DNA of 64,000 nucleotides from Chthonomonas calidirosea (GCA_945882415.1 CAMCWC010000003.1:1-64000); one strand, 5' to 3'. Numbered from the stretch's first letter, positions 52,582-60,306 are shown. Numbers and translations: made by a program. The notes: generated from the letters alone by a model not told the origin.

Positions 52582-53205
52582 CTAAAGAGTCTTTGGGTTT
52601 CCTTCGGGGAGCCCAACTCCACCAGTGTCAGATGTCCGACTAAACAAGTCGTACAGAGAACTAAGTTCGCCGAGGGTCGCCAGTGGAAGGCCTGTGGACC
52701 GGCGAAGCTCTCTAATCTTTTTGGCATGCGGCTGGCCAGGATTTTCCCGAGACCACGCAGCGAATTCGGCATTCGTTTGAAAAAGAGCTTCGAGAAACAT
52801 TAGTCTTAACTTGCGCTTCTTCCAAACCTGAAGACCCCTTTGCATGCCGAACATGCTCGTGACTCCGTACCAGAGTAGCAAACCACTTGGTCCCAAGATC
52901 ACTGATTCTGCAACGTTAGGAAGTTTTAGGATGATCCGCATTAACAGATAGACAATAAACAGGATGCTTCCGCTGATCAGGTAAAGATTTCTTCCCAGTT
53001 TTATACTGCTCTCAAAACTGCTGGTTAAATTCGCCTGGACGTTCGGTGTTTCGTACTGCCGGGTCACATCTTCCGACTGTTGCTGACTGAGTCCGAGTTC
53101 GATGGCAATTTTTGCCATTTTGTTAGGATCGGACTCTGGCTCACGCCAGCCCGATTCGATTAGCCGATTCAGTTCCTTCCGGGGAAAATCGTCCACATGC
53201 GGCAC
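52582..53205 (-). CDS. Two-helix membrane protein, tandem paralog 2
   Basis: 207 aa. GTG at 53205 (VPHVDDFPRKELNRLIESGW) is preferred to an in-frame start at 53253 because all three siblings start at the same motif after an identical leader. Two hydrophobic segments (LYLISGSILFIVYLLMRIIL, ESVILGPSGLLLWYGVTSMF), then a tail with VWKKRKLRLMFLEALFQTNAEFAAWSREN and KIRELRRSTGLPLATLGELSSLYDL. The IRELRRSTGLP motif is shared by all siblings. Unknown role. Confidence 0.65.
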   Translation of the reverse strand: MPHVDDFPRKELNRLIESGWREPESDPNKMAKIAIELGLSQQQSEDVTRQYETPNVQANLTSSFESSIKLGRNLYLISGSILFIVYLLMRIILKLPNVAESVILGPSGLLLWYGVTSMFGMQRGLQVWKKRKLRLMFLEALFQTNAEFAAWSRENPGQPHAKKIRELRRSTGLPLATLGELSSLYDLFSRTSDTGGVGLPEGNPKTL

Positions 53206-53260
53206 ACCGAATTCTAGCTCTAAAGACTTAGGCTTCGATAGGCATCGCCACACTGCTGGC

Positions 53261-53890
53261 CTATCGTCTTTCTAATCGTCGGATTTGAATCCCGGCTTGA
53301 ACCCAGTTCCGAAACTCGTCTCGGTGTCGTAGGCGGAACTGGGCAAAGAGATCTGTGACGGCTGCAGAGGGCAGTCCCGTTGAGTCCCTGATCTCTCTAC
53401 AGGGGTCGGCTTGAAAATTGCCCGGGTTTCGCGAGAACCAGTCGCTAAACATCCGTTCGGTTTGAAAGATGTCTGCGACTAATCGAGTTCGGAACTCCGA
53501 CAACTTCCAAATTTCGAATTTTGCCTTCGAGCCGAGTTCATCCTTAACCATGGCGCTAGCGACGCAGACAGCGACAACAAACAAGGACAGCTCCCAGAGG
53601 GTGAACTCATTCTTGATTGCCCAAGCTAAGGCGGCGATGGCGACGAGGATTGCGACAAAGATGAACGAGAGCGTACGCATCGTGGACCGTTGACTTCGGA
53701 ATTCTTCGGCCAGGAGGGCCTGCATTTCCTCGGAGTCAAACTCCCGCTGTAATTCGACGCAGCGATTGTAGTCGTGACCAAGAAGCACCGCCGTGTGGAT
53801 GGCGTAGCTGGGACCGCCTTGTAAATCCTCGACGGTCGGCTCGATCAGCCGATTCAGTTCCTTCCGGAAAAAGTCGTCCACGTGCGCCAC
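53261..53890 (-). CDS. Two-helix membrane protein, tandem paralog 1
   Basis: 209 aa, GTG start at 53890. MAHVDDFFRKELNRLIEPTVEDLQ, then two hydrophobic segments (TLSFIFVAILVAIAALAWAI and LSLFVVAVCVASAMVKD), then IWKLSEFRTRLVADIFQTERMFSDWFSRNP.. REIRDSTGLPSAAVTDLFAQF. A TAGAAT hexamer lies five bases before the GTG, in the same spot in all three copies. First gene of the tandem array; divergent from the nitrilase gene. Confidence 0.65.
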   Translation of the reverse strand: MAHVDDFFRKELNRLIEPTVEDLQGGPSYAIHTAVLLGHDYNRCVELQREFDSEEMQALLAEEFRSQRSTMRTLSFIFVAILVAIAALAWAIKNEFTLWELSLFVVAVCVASAMVKDELGSKAKFEIWKLSEFRTRLVADIFQTERMFSDWFSRNPGNFQADPCREIRDSTGLPSAAVTDLFAQFRLRHRDEFRNWVQAGIQIRRLERR

Positions 53891-53910
53891 ACCGAATTCT
53901 AGCTCTGAAC

Positions 53911-53916
53911 TAAACT
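53911..53916 (+). promoter_or_regulatory. -10-like hexamer for the nitrilase gene
   Basis: TAAACT followed by six bases (gaattc) and the ATG at 53923; leaderless configuration with no ribosome binding site. Confidence 0.45.
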
Positions 53917-53922
53917 GAATTC

Positions 53923-54786
53923 ATGCGTTTTCAGGTGGCGTGTGCGCAGTTTGCACCCAAAAAGGCGGAGGTTTCGGCGAACCTCGATACGATCTCCGAG
54001 ATCATTCTCCAATGCCAGGACGAAAACGTTGACCTGGTGCTGTTTCCAGAAACGGCCACGAGCGGATACTTCCTTGAGGGTGGCGTCATCGAGGCGTCCC
54101 TCTCGGCCGAGGCCCTGGCCCGAGGGCTGCGAGAAAGGCTGCAAGGCAAGCTGACCCGGCAAATCGACGTTGCGCTCGGCTTCTATGAGGCGGCGGAAGG
54201 GATTCTCTACAACAGCGCCTGCTACCTTGAGATGACCAACTACGGAACCCGCCCGGTGGCGGTTTACCGAAAGTTCTTTTTGCCGACCTACGGCGTTTTT
54301 GATGAGGAACGTTTCGTCTCGCGCGGCCGAGACTTGTCGGTTTTTGAAACGCGTTTCGGCAAAATGGCGATCCTCATTTGCGAGGACATTTGGCACTCGA
54401 TTATGCCTACGCTTTGTGCGGTGAACGGCGCGCAGGTGATCTTGGTTCCGGCCGCGAGTCCGGCTCGCGGCTTCCGGGGCGAGCGGATTGAGAACCACGA
54501 ACGGTACGAGCGGCTCTTCCGAGGCGTGGCCGAAGAGCATTCGGTTTACGTGGTGAGCGCCCAGCTTGTTGGGTTCGAGGGCGGGAAGGGATTCATCGGG
54601 GGCTCGATGGTTATTGGCCCGTTTGGCGAGACGATTGGTGCGGCGCCGGTGGCCGATCCGCACCTTTTGATCGCGGATTTGGACCTCGATCAGGTGACAA
54701 TTGCCAGAGCACAATCGCCCCTCGTAAGTGATTTGCAGGGCGCGTGGGAAGATGTTCGGAGATTAGTCACCCGCGCCGCTCAGTGA
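53923..54786 (+). CDS. Carbon-nitrogen hydrolase (nitrilase superfamily)
   Basis: 287 aa. Catalytic triad visible: Glu43 in VLFPETATSGYF, Lys117 in VAVYRKFFLPTYGVFDE, Cys153 in AILICEDIWHS. The KxFLPxYxVFDExRxF loop resembles the glutaminase (amidase) half of NAD synthetases and free-standing amidases, but there is no synthetase domain. It probably hydrolyses a small amide. Followed at 36 bases by a VOC protein with its own promoter. Confidence 0.9.
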   Translation: MRFQVACAQFAPKKAEVSANLDTISEIILQCQDENVDLVLFPETATSGYFLEGGVIEASLSAEALARGLRERLQGKLTRQIDVALGFYEAAEGILYNSACYLEMTNYGTRPVAVYRKFFLPTYGVFDEERFVSRGRDLSVFETRFGKMAILICEDIWHSIMPTLCAVNGAQVILVPAASPARGFRGERIENHERYERLFRGVAEEHSVYVVSAQLVGFEGGKGFIGGSMVIGPFGETIGAAPVADPHLLIADLDLDQVTIARAQSPLVSDLQGAWEDVRRLVTRAAQ

Positions 54787-54787
54787 C

Positions 54788-54816
54788 TTGCCTTCTTGAT
54801 TTCAATCGGTTATAGT
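54788..54816 (+). promoter_or_regulatory. Promoter of the VOC protein gene
   Basis: TTGCCT (54788-54793), 17-base spacer, TATAGT (54811-54816), then six bases to the ATG at 54823. The best-formed example here of a -10 element whose start point coincides with the start codon. Confidence 0.65.
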
Positions 54817-54822
54817 AGACGC

Positions 54823-55215
54823 ATGTCTGTAAGACTTGACATGATTGGGATCGTGGTGAATGATATCGCCCGATCTATTGCGTTTTACCGAGCGTTGGGA
54901 TTAGAGATTCCGGACGGCGATGGCAGTCCGTACCACGAAGTGACCTTAGACGGCGGAGTTCGGCTGAGTTGGAACCACATCGACATGGTCAAGCAGATTG
55001 ATCCTGATTGGACGGCGCCGACCGGTTACCGAATGGGGCTTGCGTTCCTCTGCGATTCGGTTGCCGATGTTGATGCCCGTTTTGAGAGCGTAATGGCGGC
55101 GGGCTTTGAATACCACAAGCAGCCATGGGACGCCTTTTGGGGTCAGCGGTACGCGCAGGTTTTGGATCCAGACGGGAACATCGTGGACCTGTTCGCGCCA
55201 TTGCCAACCGAGTAG
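54823..55215 (+). CDS. VOC (glyoxalase/bleomycin-resistance) family protein
   Basis: 130 aa. The beta-alpha-beta-beta-beta repeats of the VOC fold show as LDMIGIVVNDIARSIAFYRALGLEIPDGDG and RYAQVLDPDGNIVDLFAPL, the latter being the usual C-terminal strand pair. Possible metal ligands are a His and an acidic residue in YHEVTLDGG and DPDGNIVDLF. Members bind or isomerise small molecules; the substrate is unknown. ATG at 54823, set by the leaderless promoter. A bidirectional terminator follows. Confidence 0.8.
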   Translation: MSVRLDMIGIVVNDIARSIAFYRALGLEIPDGDGSPYHEVTLDGGVRLSWNHIDMVKQIDPDWTAPTGYRMGLAFLCDSVADVDARFESVMAAGFEYHKQPWDAFWGQRYAQVLDPDGNIVDLFAPLPTE

Positions 55216-55218
55216 GCG

Positions 55219-55257
55219 CAAAAAAGCCCGGCAAGGAAGAATCCTTGCCGGGCTTTT
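55219..55257. terminator. Bidirectional intrinsic terminator
   Basis: Sixteen-base stem with AAAAGCCCGGCAAGGA and TCCTTGCCGGGCTTTT arms, loop agaa. It has A-runs to the left and T-runs to the right, so it ends both the VOC gene (+) and rplA (-). Confidence 0.93.
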
Positions 55258-55267
55258 GGATTTCGAA

Positions 55268-55996
55268 TTAGGCGGCGAGCTTGCCGGCGAGGGTTGGGTC
55301 CATTGGGACGCCTGGGCCCATCGTGCTGCTCATGGTGAGCGTTCGGATGTAGCGACCTTTCGCGGAGGAAGGCTTGGCCTTGATCAGCGCACCGAGGGCG
55401 GCCTTGAAGTTCTCAAGAAGCTGCTCGTCGGTGAAGTTCACCTTACCGATGGCCATGTGGACAACACCGGCTTTGTCGGCTCGATATTCAACACGGGTAG
55501 CGGCTTTGATTTCGCGAACGGCGGCGGCGATATTGTTCGTAACCGTTCCGTTTCGCTTGTTCGGCGTTCGGGGGCCGAGGATTCGTCCGACCTTACCGAT
55601 CTGCGGAGCCATTTCTTCCGTTGCGAGAAGGACATCGAAGTCGCGGAATCCGCCCTGGATCTTAGCGATCAGGTCTTCGTCTCCAACGGTGTCGGCGCCT
55701 GCATCTTCCGCAGCCTTGGCGAGGTCTCCCTTGGCAAGAACGGCAACCTTTCGGACCTTTCCGGTTCCGTGTGGAAGGTTGGTGATACCGCGAACGTTCT
55801 GGTCGCTCTTCTTCGGGTCAATTCCGAGGACGACGCTAATGTCGACGGTTTCGACGAACTTAGCGGTTGCGGTCTGCTTTACCAGAGCGAGGGCAGCGGT
55901 GAAATCAAGCTGCGTGTCTTTGTCGACCTTCTCGGCGACAGCGAGGTAACGAGGCGAATGAGGGTTTGTGCGAATGTTCTGCTTTGCTTTTGGCAT
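55268..55996 (-). CDS. rplA: 50S ribosomal protein L1
   Basis: 242 aa. Forms the L1 stalk of the large subunit. VDISVVLGIDPKKSDQNVRG, LPHGTGK and the C-terminal KPSSAKGRYIRTLTMSSTMGPGV are classical. The RNA-binding loop differs: residues 141-152 read GPRTPNKRNGTV where GPRGLMPNPKxGTV is usual, so two residues are missing and the GLMP part is gone. ATG at 55996. It stands alone: no rplK, rplJ, rplL or rpoB on either side, a repeat cluster upstream and a terminator 11 bases downstream. Confidence 0.96.
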   Translation of the reverse strand: MPKAKQNIRTNPHSPRYLAVAEKVDKDTQLDFTAALALVKQTATAKFVETVDISVVLGIDPKKSDQNVRGITNLPHGTGKVRKVAVLAKGDLAKAAEDAGADTVGDEDLIAKIQGGFRDFDVLLATEEMAPQIGKVGRILGPRTPNKRNGTVTNNIAAAVREIKAATRVEYRADKAGVVHMAIGKVNFTDEQLLENFKAALGALIKAKPSSAKGRYIRTLTMSSTMGPGVPMDPTLAGKLAA

Positions 55997-56113
55997 TCTA
56001 AAATCGGTTCCAACGTCCTGCGTTTGGCAAGACTCCCGACCTCCGAACCTGAAATGATACCTTCTTGCGGGTTGGCGGGGTTCTCTGGCCGGCACTCCTT
56101 CCGAAAAAGAACG

Positions 56114-56140
56114 GTCTTCGACCGCTCCATGGTCGAAGAC
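56114..56140. repeat. Short palindrome related to the REP cluster
   Basis: GTCTTCGACC-gctccat-GGTCGAAGAC: same outer arms as the repeats that follow, without the middle part. Lies 118 bases upstream of rplA's start. Confidence 0.6.
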
Positions 56141-56212
56141 TTGAGTGACGACTCTGTGGAAGTGAGTGGTCAACGCATCAGGGCCACTTCTGCGGGCCCT
56201 GATTCCGTGTGG

Positions 56213-56297
56213 AGTCTTCGACCCCTCCGGGTCGGGTCCGATGCGAGCCTTCCAGGCATTTTCAATGCCTGGCTACCTTCTTGATCCCGCTGGGATC
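56213..56297. repeat. REP-type repeat unit A
   Basis: Three palindromes in row: GTCTTCGACCCCTCCGGGTC-type arm, CCAGGCATT-ttc-AATGCCTGG in the middle, and GATCCCgctGGGATC at the end, joined by short variable spacers. Same orientation as B and D. Confidence 0.8.
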
Positions 56298-56416
56298 TGC
56301 TACCGATTCGGCTAGGTATTGGGAGCATTTCTGCACCACAACTTGAGAGCGAAGCTTGTTCAGAAGAAATAGATGGTTTTAGCGTGCGGCATCCCAATGC
56401 TTTCAGTCGCAACAAT

Positions 56417-56504
56417 AAGTCTTCGACCCCTCCGGGGTCGGCGGTCATGCTGCCCTATCCAGGCATTTTCAATGCCTGGCTACCATCTTTAATCCCTCCG
56501 GGAT
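56417..56504. repeat. REP-type repeat unit B
   Basis: AAGTCTTCGACCCCtccGGGGTCG, spacer, CCAGGCATTttcAATGCCTGG, CTACCATCTTTAATCCCtccGGGAT. Near-identical to A and D. Together the units fill the gene-free stretch 56000-56811. Confidence 0.85.
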
Positions 56505-56638
56505 ACTCGAAATTTGGGCCGGTAGTGCAGGATGCGCACCGGAAAGGAGGGCGGTTCAATCGAAACCACACTCTGTTCAGTTTTCACTAATGAGAAAGCC
56601 GGACTTCTGTAAAACGAACGGATGCACACCCTCTCCCC

Positions 56639-56723
56639 GATCCCGGAGGGATCAAGAAGGTAGCCAGGCATTGAAAATGCCTGGTAGAGCGATTTCGCTT
56701 TCGACCCGGACGGGTCGAAGACT
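56639..56723. repeat. REP-type repeat unit C (inverted)
   Basis: Same three elements in opposite order and orientation (GATCCCggaGGGATC, CCAGGCATTgaaAATGCCTGG, CGACCCggaCGGGTCGAAGACT). Lies directly upstream of the Y1 transposase gene; with D it flanks that gene. Confidence 0.85.
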
Positions 56724-56811
56724 CCAGAATCAATTTGTAATTCAGCTTGAAGTTTGGCGTTCGTCCGGAACCGAACGCCAAACTTTGCATACTTTTCACG
56801 GGTACTGCTTC

Positions 56812-57252
56812 ATGCCAACAACGCATTCGAGCCTTCACGTTCACGTCATCTTTGCAACGAAAAATAGGGCTCCGCTGTTAACGCCTGAACTCATTGAAGA
56901 TGTCCACGGCTATATCGGCGGCACCTTAAGGTCATTAGATTGCAAGCCAGTGGCGGTTGGTGGGGTTGAGGATCATGTTCATCTCTTGCTTGGCATGAAG
57001 CCGGTGCATCGTCTTGCTGATGTGATGCGCGAAACGAAAAAGACCTCATCCATTTGGATGAATGAGCGAACTCGAGGCTTTGCTTGGCAGCAGGGCTACA
57101 GTGCGTTTGGTGTTAGTGCGCACGAAATTCCGATGATGGTCAGATACATCAGTCACCAACAAGAGCACCATCGGAAAAAGACGCTCGTTGAGGAGTTGTC
57201 GGATGTGTATCGATTAGCTGGCATTCCCTTTGAGCCTGGTGATTTCGAATGA
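56812..57252 (+). CDS. REP-associated Y1 (IS200/IS605-like) transposase
   Basis: 146 aa HUH enzyme. The metal-binding HVH is in GGVEDHVHLLLGMKP, and the nucleophile tyrosine is in MMVRYISHQQEHHRKK near residue 125. N-terminus SSLHVHVIFATKNRAPLL is typical. No tnpB or IS ends are visible; instead it is flanked by inverted REP-type units, so it is best called a RAYT-like domesticated transposase rather than an insertion sequence. ATG at 56812; the frame upstream to 56590 runs through a repeat and is rejected. Confidence 0.88.
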   Translation: MPTTHSSLHVHVIFATKNRAPLLTPELIEDVHGYIGGTLRSLDCKPVAVGGVEDHVHLLLGMKPVHRLADVMRETKKTSSIWMNERTRGFAWQQGYSAFGVSAHEIPMMVRYISHQQEHHRKKTLVEELSDVYRLAGIPFEPGDFE

Positions 57253-57278
57253 CACTTGAGATTCACGATGTCGGCTGT

Positions 57279-57366
57279 AAGTCTTCGACCCCTCCGGGGT
57301 CGGGAGCCACGGGACCTCATCCAGGCATTTTCAATGCCTGGCTACCTTCTTCAATCCCTCCGGGAT
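57279..57366. repeat. REP-type repeat unit D
   Basis: AAGTCTTCGACCCCtccGGGGTCG, CCAGGCATTttcAATGCCTGG, CTACCTTCTTCAATCCCtccGGGAT. Begins 27 bases after the transposase stop. Confidence 0.85.
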
Positions 57367-57584
57367 ATTCGAACACGGTGCCAGATTGAGAAAGGAAGTG
57401 CGTGGTCATCCAGGTTGGTGCACAGCGATGATTGGTCGAGGTAGGAGCTAGTAATCGAAAGCCAATTTCACGTTGCAAGGATCGTTTTGCAATTGCGAAC
57501 ACCCCAGGCAAACAAGGTTCGGTCGGGATGAGTGGGGTTCGGGGTCATTTCGCCTTGGTTCCTTCTTGGTACAAGCCGGGTCTT

Positions 57585-57688
57585 AAGTCTTCGACCCCTG
57601 CCGGGGTCGGCGTTTGCAAACTCATCCAGGCATTGAAAATGCCTGGAAGCGCTGCCGTTGCTCCGACCCCGTGAGGGGTCGAAGACTT
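57585..57688. repeat. REP-type repeat unit E (two outer arms inverted)
   Basis: AAGTCTTCGACCCCtgCCGGGGTCG at the left, CCAGGCATTgaaAATGCCTGG in the centre, and CGACCCCgtgaGGGGTCGAAGACTT at the right, so the whole unit is a larger inverted repeat of the same ends. No gene lies between 57253 and 57744; the rest of that stretch shows nothing I recognise. Confidence 0.8.
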
Positions 57689-57744
57689 CTGGCCGCAGGC
57701 TGTAGAGAACGGGGACGAGGAGAAACTCTCGTCTAACAAAGACC

Positions 57745-58296
57745 TTACGCTTCCGGCTGGAAGGCTTCGTCGAGGGGAGCGGGGCTGATGTGGTCTAGGT
57801 AGTTGCTGATCGTCTTCAGGGCGACGCCGAGGAGGATTTCCATGAGGTTAGCCGGGGTGTAGCCGGCGGCAAGGAAAGCGTCGCGCGTTTCGGTCGAGAG
57901 GTAGCCGCGTTCTCGGACGATTTCTCGGACGGTGTTGATGAGCGCCTGATGCTTTTCGTTCGGAACCGCTTCGCCAGCACGGACAGCGTTCACGATCGCT
58001 GGATCCACTTTCATCATGCTCTTCAAGATCGTGCTGTGTGCCGCAGTGCAATAACCGCACTCGTTCTCCAAGCTCACGGCGAGCAGAATGACCTGTCGCT
58101 CGACCGGGGAGAAGCCGGACTGGTTGTACGCTTCGTCGAGAGCGAGGTAGCCGGTGATGACCGAAGGTGAATTGGCGAAAGTCGCGAACAGGTTAGGGAT
58201 GAAGCCGAGGCCTCCTTTGACTGCTTTCAGGGAATCAAGGCTCTTCTCGGGAGCGGTTTCAAGAGTGAGTGGCTGAAATAGGGTGGTGGACTGCAT
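57745..58296 (-). CDS. AhpD-like / carboxymuconolactone decarboxylase family peroxidase
   Basis: 183 aa. The redox CxxC-x3-H motif is Cys80-Cys83-His87 in NECGYCTAAH, as in AhpD and peroxidase-related CMD proteins. Helical throughout (SPVERQVILLAVSLE). It probably reduces hydroperoxides with electrons from a thiol partner. ATG at 58296 with a ribosome binding site (agagga). Lies just beyond the REP cluster; its neighbours offer no further clue. Confidence 0.88.
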   Translation of the reverse strand: MQSTTLFQPLTLETAPEKSLDSLKAVKGGLGFIPNLFATFANSPSVITGYLALDEAYNQSGFSPVERQVILLAVSLENECGYCTAAHSTILKSMMKVDPAIVNAVRAGEAVPNEKHQALINTVREIVRERGYLSTETRDAFLAAGYTPANLMEILLGVALKTISNYLDHISPAPLDEAFQPEA

Positions 58297-58382
58297 GTTC
58301 GTTTTCCTCTAACTGTCGAGTGACAACGATTACAGTACTGATCGGTACAAATGAGTTCCCGCTAATTTCAGGAAACCCAGAC

Positions 58383-58416
58383 AAAAAAAGCGCCCGACCC
58401 AAGTTGGGTCGGGCGC
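58383..58416 (-). terminator. Intrinsic terminator of the choice-of-anchor gene
   Basis: Minus-strand stem GCGCCCGACCC / GGGTCGGGCGC followed by seven T; placed just after the PEP-CTERM gene stop at 58431. Confidence 0.9.
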
Positions 58417-58430
58417 AGAAGCTTGAGAGC

Positions 58431-59363
58431 TTAGTTTGAGCGTCTTCGTCGGATGAACGCCGCAACTCCCGCGCCGAGGGCGAGGAAGGTGGCTGGCTCT
58501 GGTACCGGCGCGGATGGCAGATTGCCGTTGAACTTGTACTGGTTGCCGAAGTGCAGCTCAGCCGAGTTTCGGTTGACCCACGACTTTGCAATCATCGTTC
58601 CCTGAATGTTCTGGGACTGGTTGACCGTAGCATTCACGGCTAGCATCGAACCGTCGAAGTTGCGGTTCGCGACCGTGATGTTTGTGGCGTCGACGAAGTT
58701 CCAGACGAGCTTGTTCTTGTTCGCGTAGTTGACCTGCCAACCCCAGTTGACGGTGGTTCCAGTTACGTTGATGACAACCGTCTCGTTGCCGTTTCCACCG
58801 CTGAGGTTCAACGTGCTCAGGCTGCTGAGCTGGCTAGCGTTGACGTTGTAAACCTTCAGGTTTCCGTTGCCCGTGTTCGAGCTCAGGTTAACGTTGATGT
58901 TGTTTGGGTCGGAAATGTTGATCGCCTGACCGGTTAGCGACGCGAGGTAGCTGGACTGGTTGGTGCTGTAGTTGCGCTGCTGGTTGAAGATCGCCGCCGA
59001 AGCTCCGACCCCACCCGGGTTGAGCTGGCCGTTCTGGACGTCAAGGGTTCCGGTGATCGTTCCGCCGACATGGACGTTTCCTCGCAGGCTCCGTGCCACG
59101 CCCTGGGTGGTGATGTTGCCACCGACGTACATCGAGACATTTGAAGCGCCGGCGACGCTGGAAGCACCGAGGTTATGCCCATTGGATTCGTAGCCCAGTT
59201 TCCAGTTGCCGCCGACGGCCACCGCGCCGTCACTGTGGCCACCGTTGGTGTCTGCGTTCTCAAAAATAAAAGCGTTGAAATCGTTAGCGATTCCGAGGTC
59301 TACCGCCTGGCCGGAGGCGAGGACGGAAGCAAAGATGGCGGTGGTGAACAGGATTTTCTTCAT
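58431..59363 (-). CDS. Choice-of-anchor A family secreted protein with PEP-CTERM tail
   Basis: 310 aa. Signal peptide MKKILFTTAIFASVLASGQ, then a choice-of-anchor A domain: 'ANDFNAFIFENADTNGGHSDGAVAVGGNWKLG', 'YVGGNITTQGVARSLRGNVHVGG' and 'NFDGSMLAVNATVNQSQNIQGTMIAKSW'. The tail PVPEPATFLALGAGVAAFIRRRRSN is a PEP-CTERM sorting signal, the second in the window. Such proteins sit on the cell surface or in the biofilm matrix. It has its own terminator. Confidence 0.88.
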   Translation of the reverse strand: MKKILFTTAIFASVLASGQAVDLGIANDFNAFIFENADTNGGHSDGAVAVGGNWKLGYESNGHNLGASSVAGASNVSMYVGGNITTQGVARSLRGNVHVGGTITGTLDVQNGQLNPGGVGASAAIFNQQRNYSTNQSSYLASLTGQAINISDPNNINVNLSSNTGNGNLKVYNVNASQLSSLSTLNLSGGNGNETVVINVTGTTVNWGWQVNYANKNKLVWNFVDATNITVANRNFDGSMLAVNATVNQSQNIQGTMIAKSWVNRNSAELHFGNQYKFNGNLPSAPVPEPATFLALGAGVAAFIRRRRSN

Positions 59364-59450
59364 GGCTGACCAGCACCATTAGTTTGATGGTTGCCATGGA
59401 CTTCAAGGGGTCCGGGTTTTGAGTGACACCGGTTTCTGCGCAAGGTTTGA

Positions 59451-60200
59451 CTACTGCTTGATGGCAGAAAAATGCACGCGGTCGCTTTTCTTTCGGGGCG
59501 GGTCTAGGGTGTAAGCGTGATAGGCGCGAAGTTCGCCAAAGCCCGCCGCTCGAAGCAGTTCTGCGACCTCGTCGATCTCGTAGGCCCGTTGCACGTGCAC
59601 CTCTTCAAAGGCCTCGCCTTGCCACCAGAACTTCATGAAAACGGTGATCAGCCGGGTTGCCGGGTCCCATTCTCCGTTCCAAACGTACCGGAGCTTGCTT
59701 CGTGGCTTCATGTCCGATTGGTCAAAGAGTTGCTCTTCGAAGGCGTACGCCATGTTGAGATCGAAGATGAACGAGCCTCCGGCCGGAATGTGGTTGGCGA
59801 TGCACTTGAAGGCGCTTCCAAGCCGCTCGGGTTCGAGAATGTTGTTCAGCGAATCGAACATGCTGTACGCCGCATCGAACGTTTCGCCGAGGCTAAAGTC
59901 GCTGGCGTCGGCAACGGTGTACGGGATTTGAAGGCCTTTGTCATGGGCCTTTTGTCGGGCAAGTTCGATCATTCCAGGGGAAAGATCGATGCCAGATGTT
60001 GCGATTCCTTCGTTCAGAAGAAGCTCGGCAACGGTGCCGGTCCCGCAACCGACATCTAAGGCCGTACGGGGGTGAGCATCTTGGGTCGCCAAGAGCAGCA
60101 AGTAATAACTCGCCCACATGTCATACGGAACCTTCCGCATGAGCTCGTCATAGTAGGGGGCGACGTTACGGAACGAATCAGCTTTCGGGAGAGACGCCAT
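59451..60200 (-). CDS. SAM-dependent class I methyltransferase
   Basis: 249 aa. Motif I ALDVGCGTGTVAELL (Asp49), acidic motif II GIDLSPGMIELARQKA, and VADASDFSLGETFDAAYSMFDSLNNIL complete the SAM-binding fold. Substrate unknown; the C-terminal half is of the small-molecule type. ATG at 60200 overlaps the end of ccmD by 23 bases, so it is the last gene of the ccm operon, although no methyltransferase is a known part of cytochrome c maturation. Confidence 0.85.
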   Translation of the reverse strand: MASLPKADSFRNVAPYYDELMRKVPYDMWASYYLLLLATQDAHPRTALDVGCGTGTVAELLLNEGIATSGIDLSPGMIELARQKAHDKGLQIPYTVADASDFSLGETFDAAYSMFDSLNNILEPERLGSAFKCIANHIPAGGSFIFDLNMAYAFEEQLFDQSDMKPRSKLRYVWNGEWDPATRLITVFMKFWWQGEAFEEVHVQRAYEIDEVAELLRAAGFGELRAYHAYTLDPPRKKSDRVHFSAIKQ

Positions 60201-60306
60201 CAGATTTTTCGAGGCGCTCCAATCGTTGGCTAACGCGGTTTAGATAGAGGAACAGGCCGAACCACACGAGGAGTGGCGGAATGATCGCGATTTGCCAATT
60301 TTGCAT
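60178..60306 (-). CDS. ccmD: CcmD-like small membrane protein
   Basis: 42 aa: MQNWQIAIIPPLLVWFGLFLYLNRVSQRLERLEKSD.., one transmembrane helix with a positively charged C-terminal helix, as in CcmD, which releases the heme-CcmE complex from the CcmABC exporter. Placed after ccmC in the usual order. Its ATG lies 77 bases inside the end of ccmC in another frame, so the two genes overlap. Homology is inferred from size, topology and position. Confidence 0.7.
   Translation of the reverse strand: MQNWQIAIIPPLLVWFGLFLYLNRVSQRLERLEKSDGVSPES

Noticed and set aside
55374-55949. Plus-strand frame opposite rplA
   Set aside because: Shadow of the ribosomal protein gene.
56812-57252. Complete IS200/IS605 insertion sequence
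   Set aside because: No tnpB and no typical IS ends; the flanking REP-type units fit a RAYT better.
56213-57688. CRISPR array
   Set aside because: Units are palindromic, irregularly spaced, partly inverted and interrupted by a transposase gene; no Cas genes are present.
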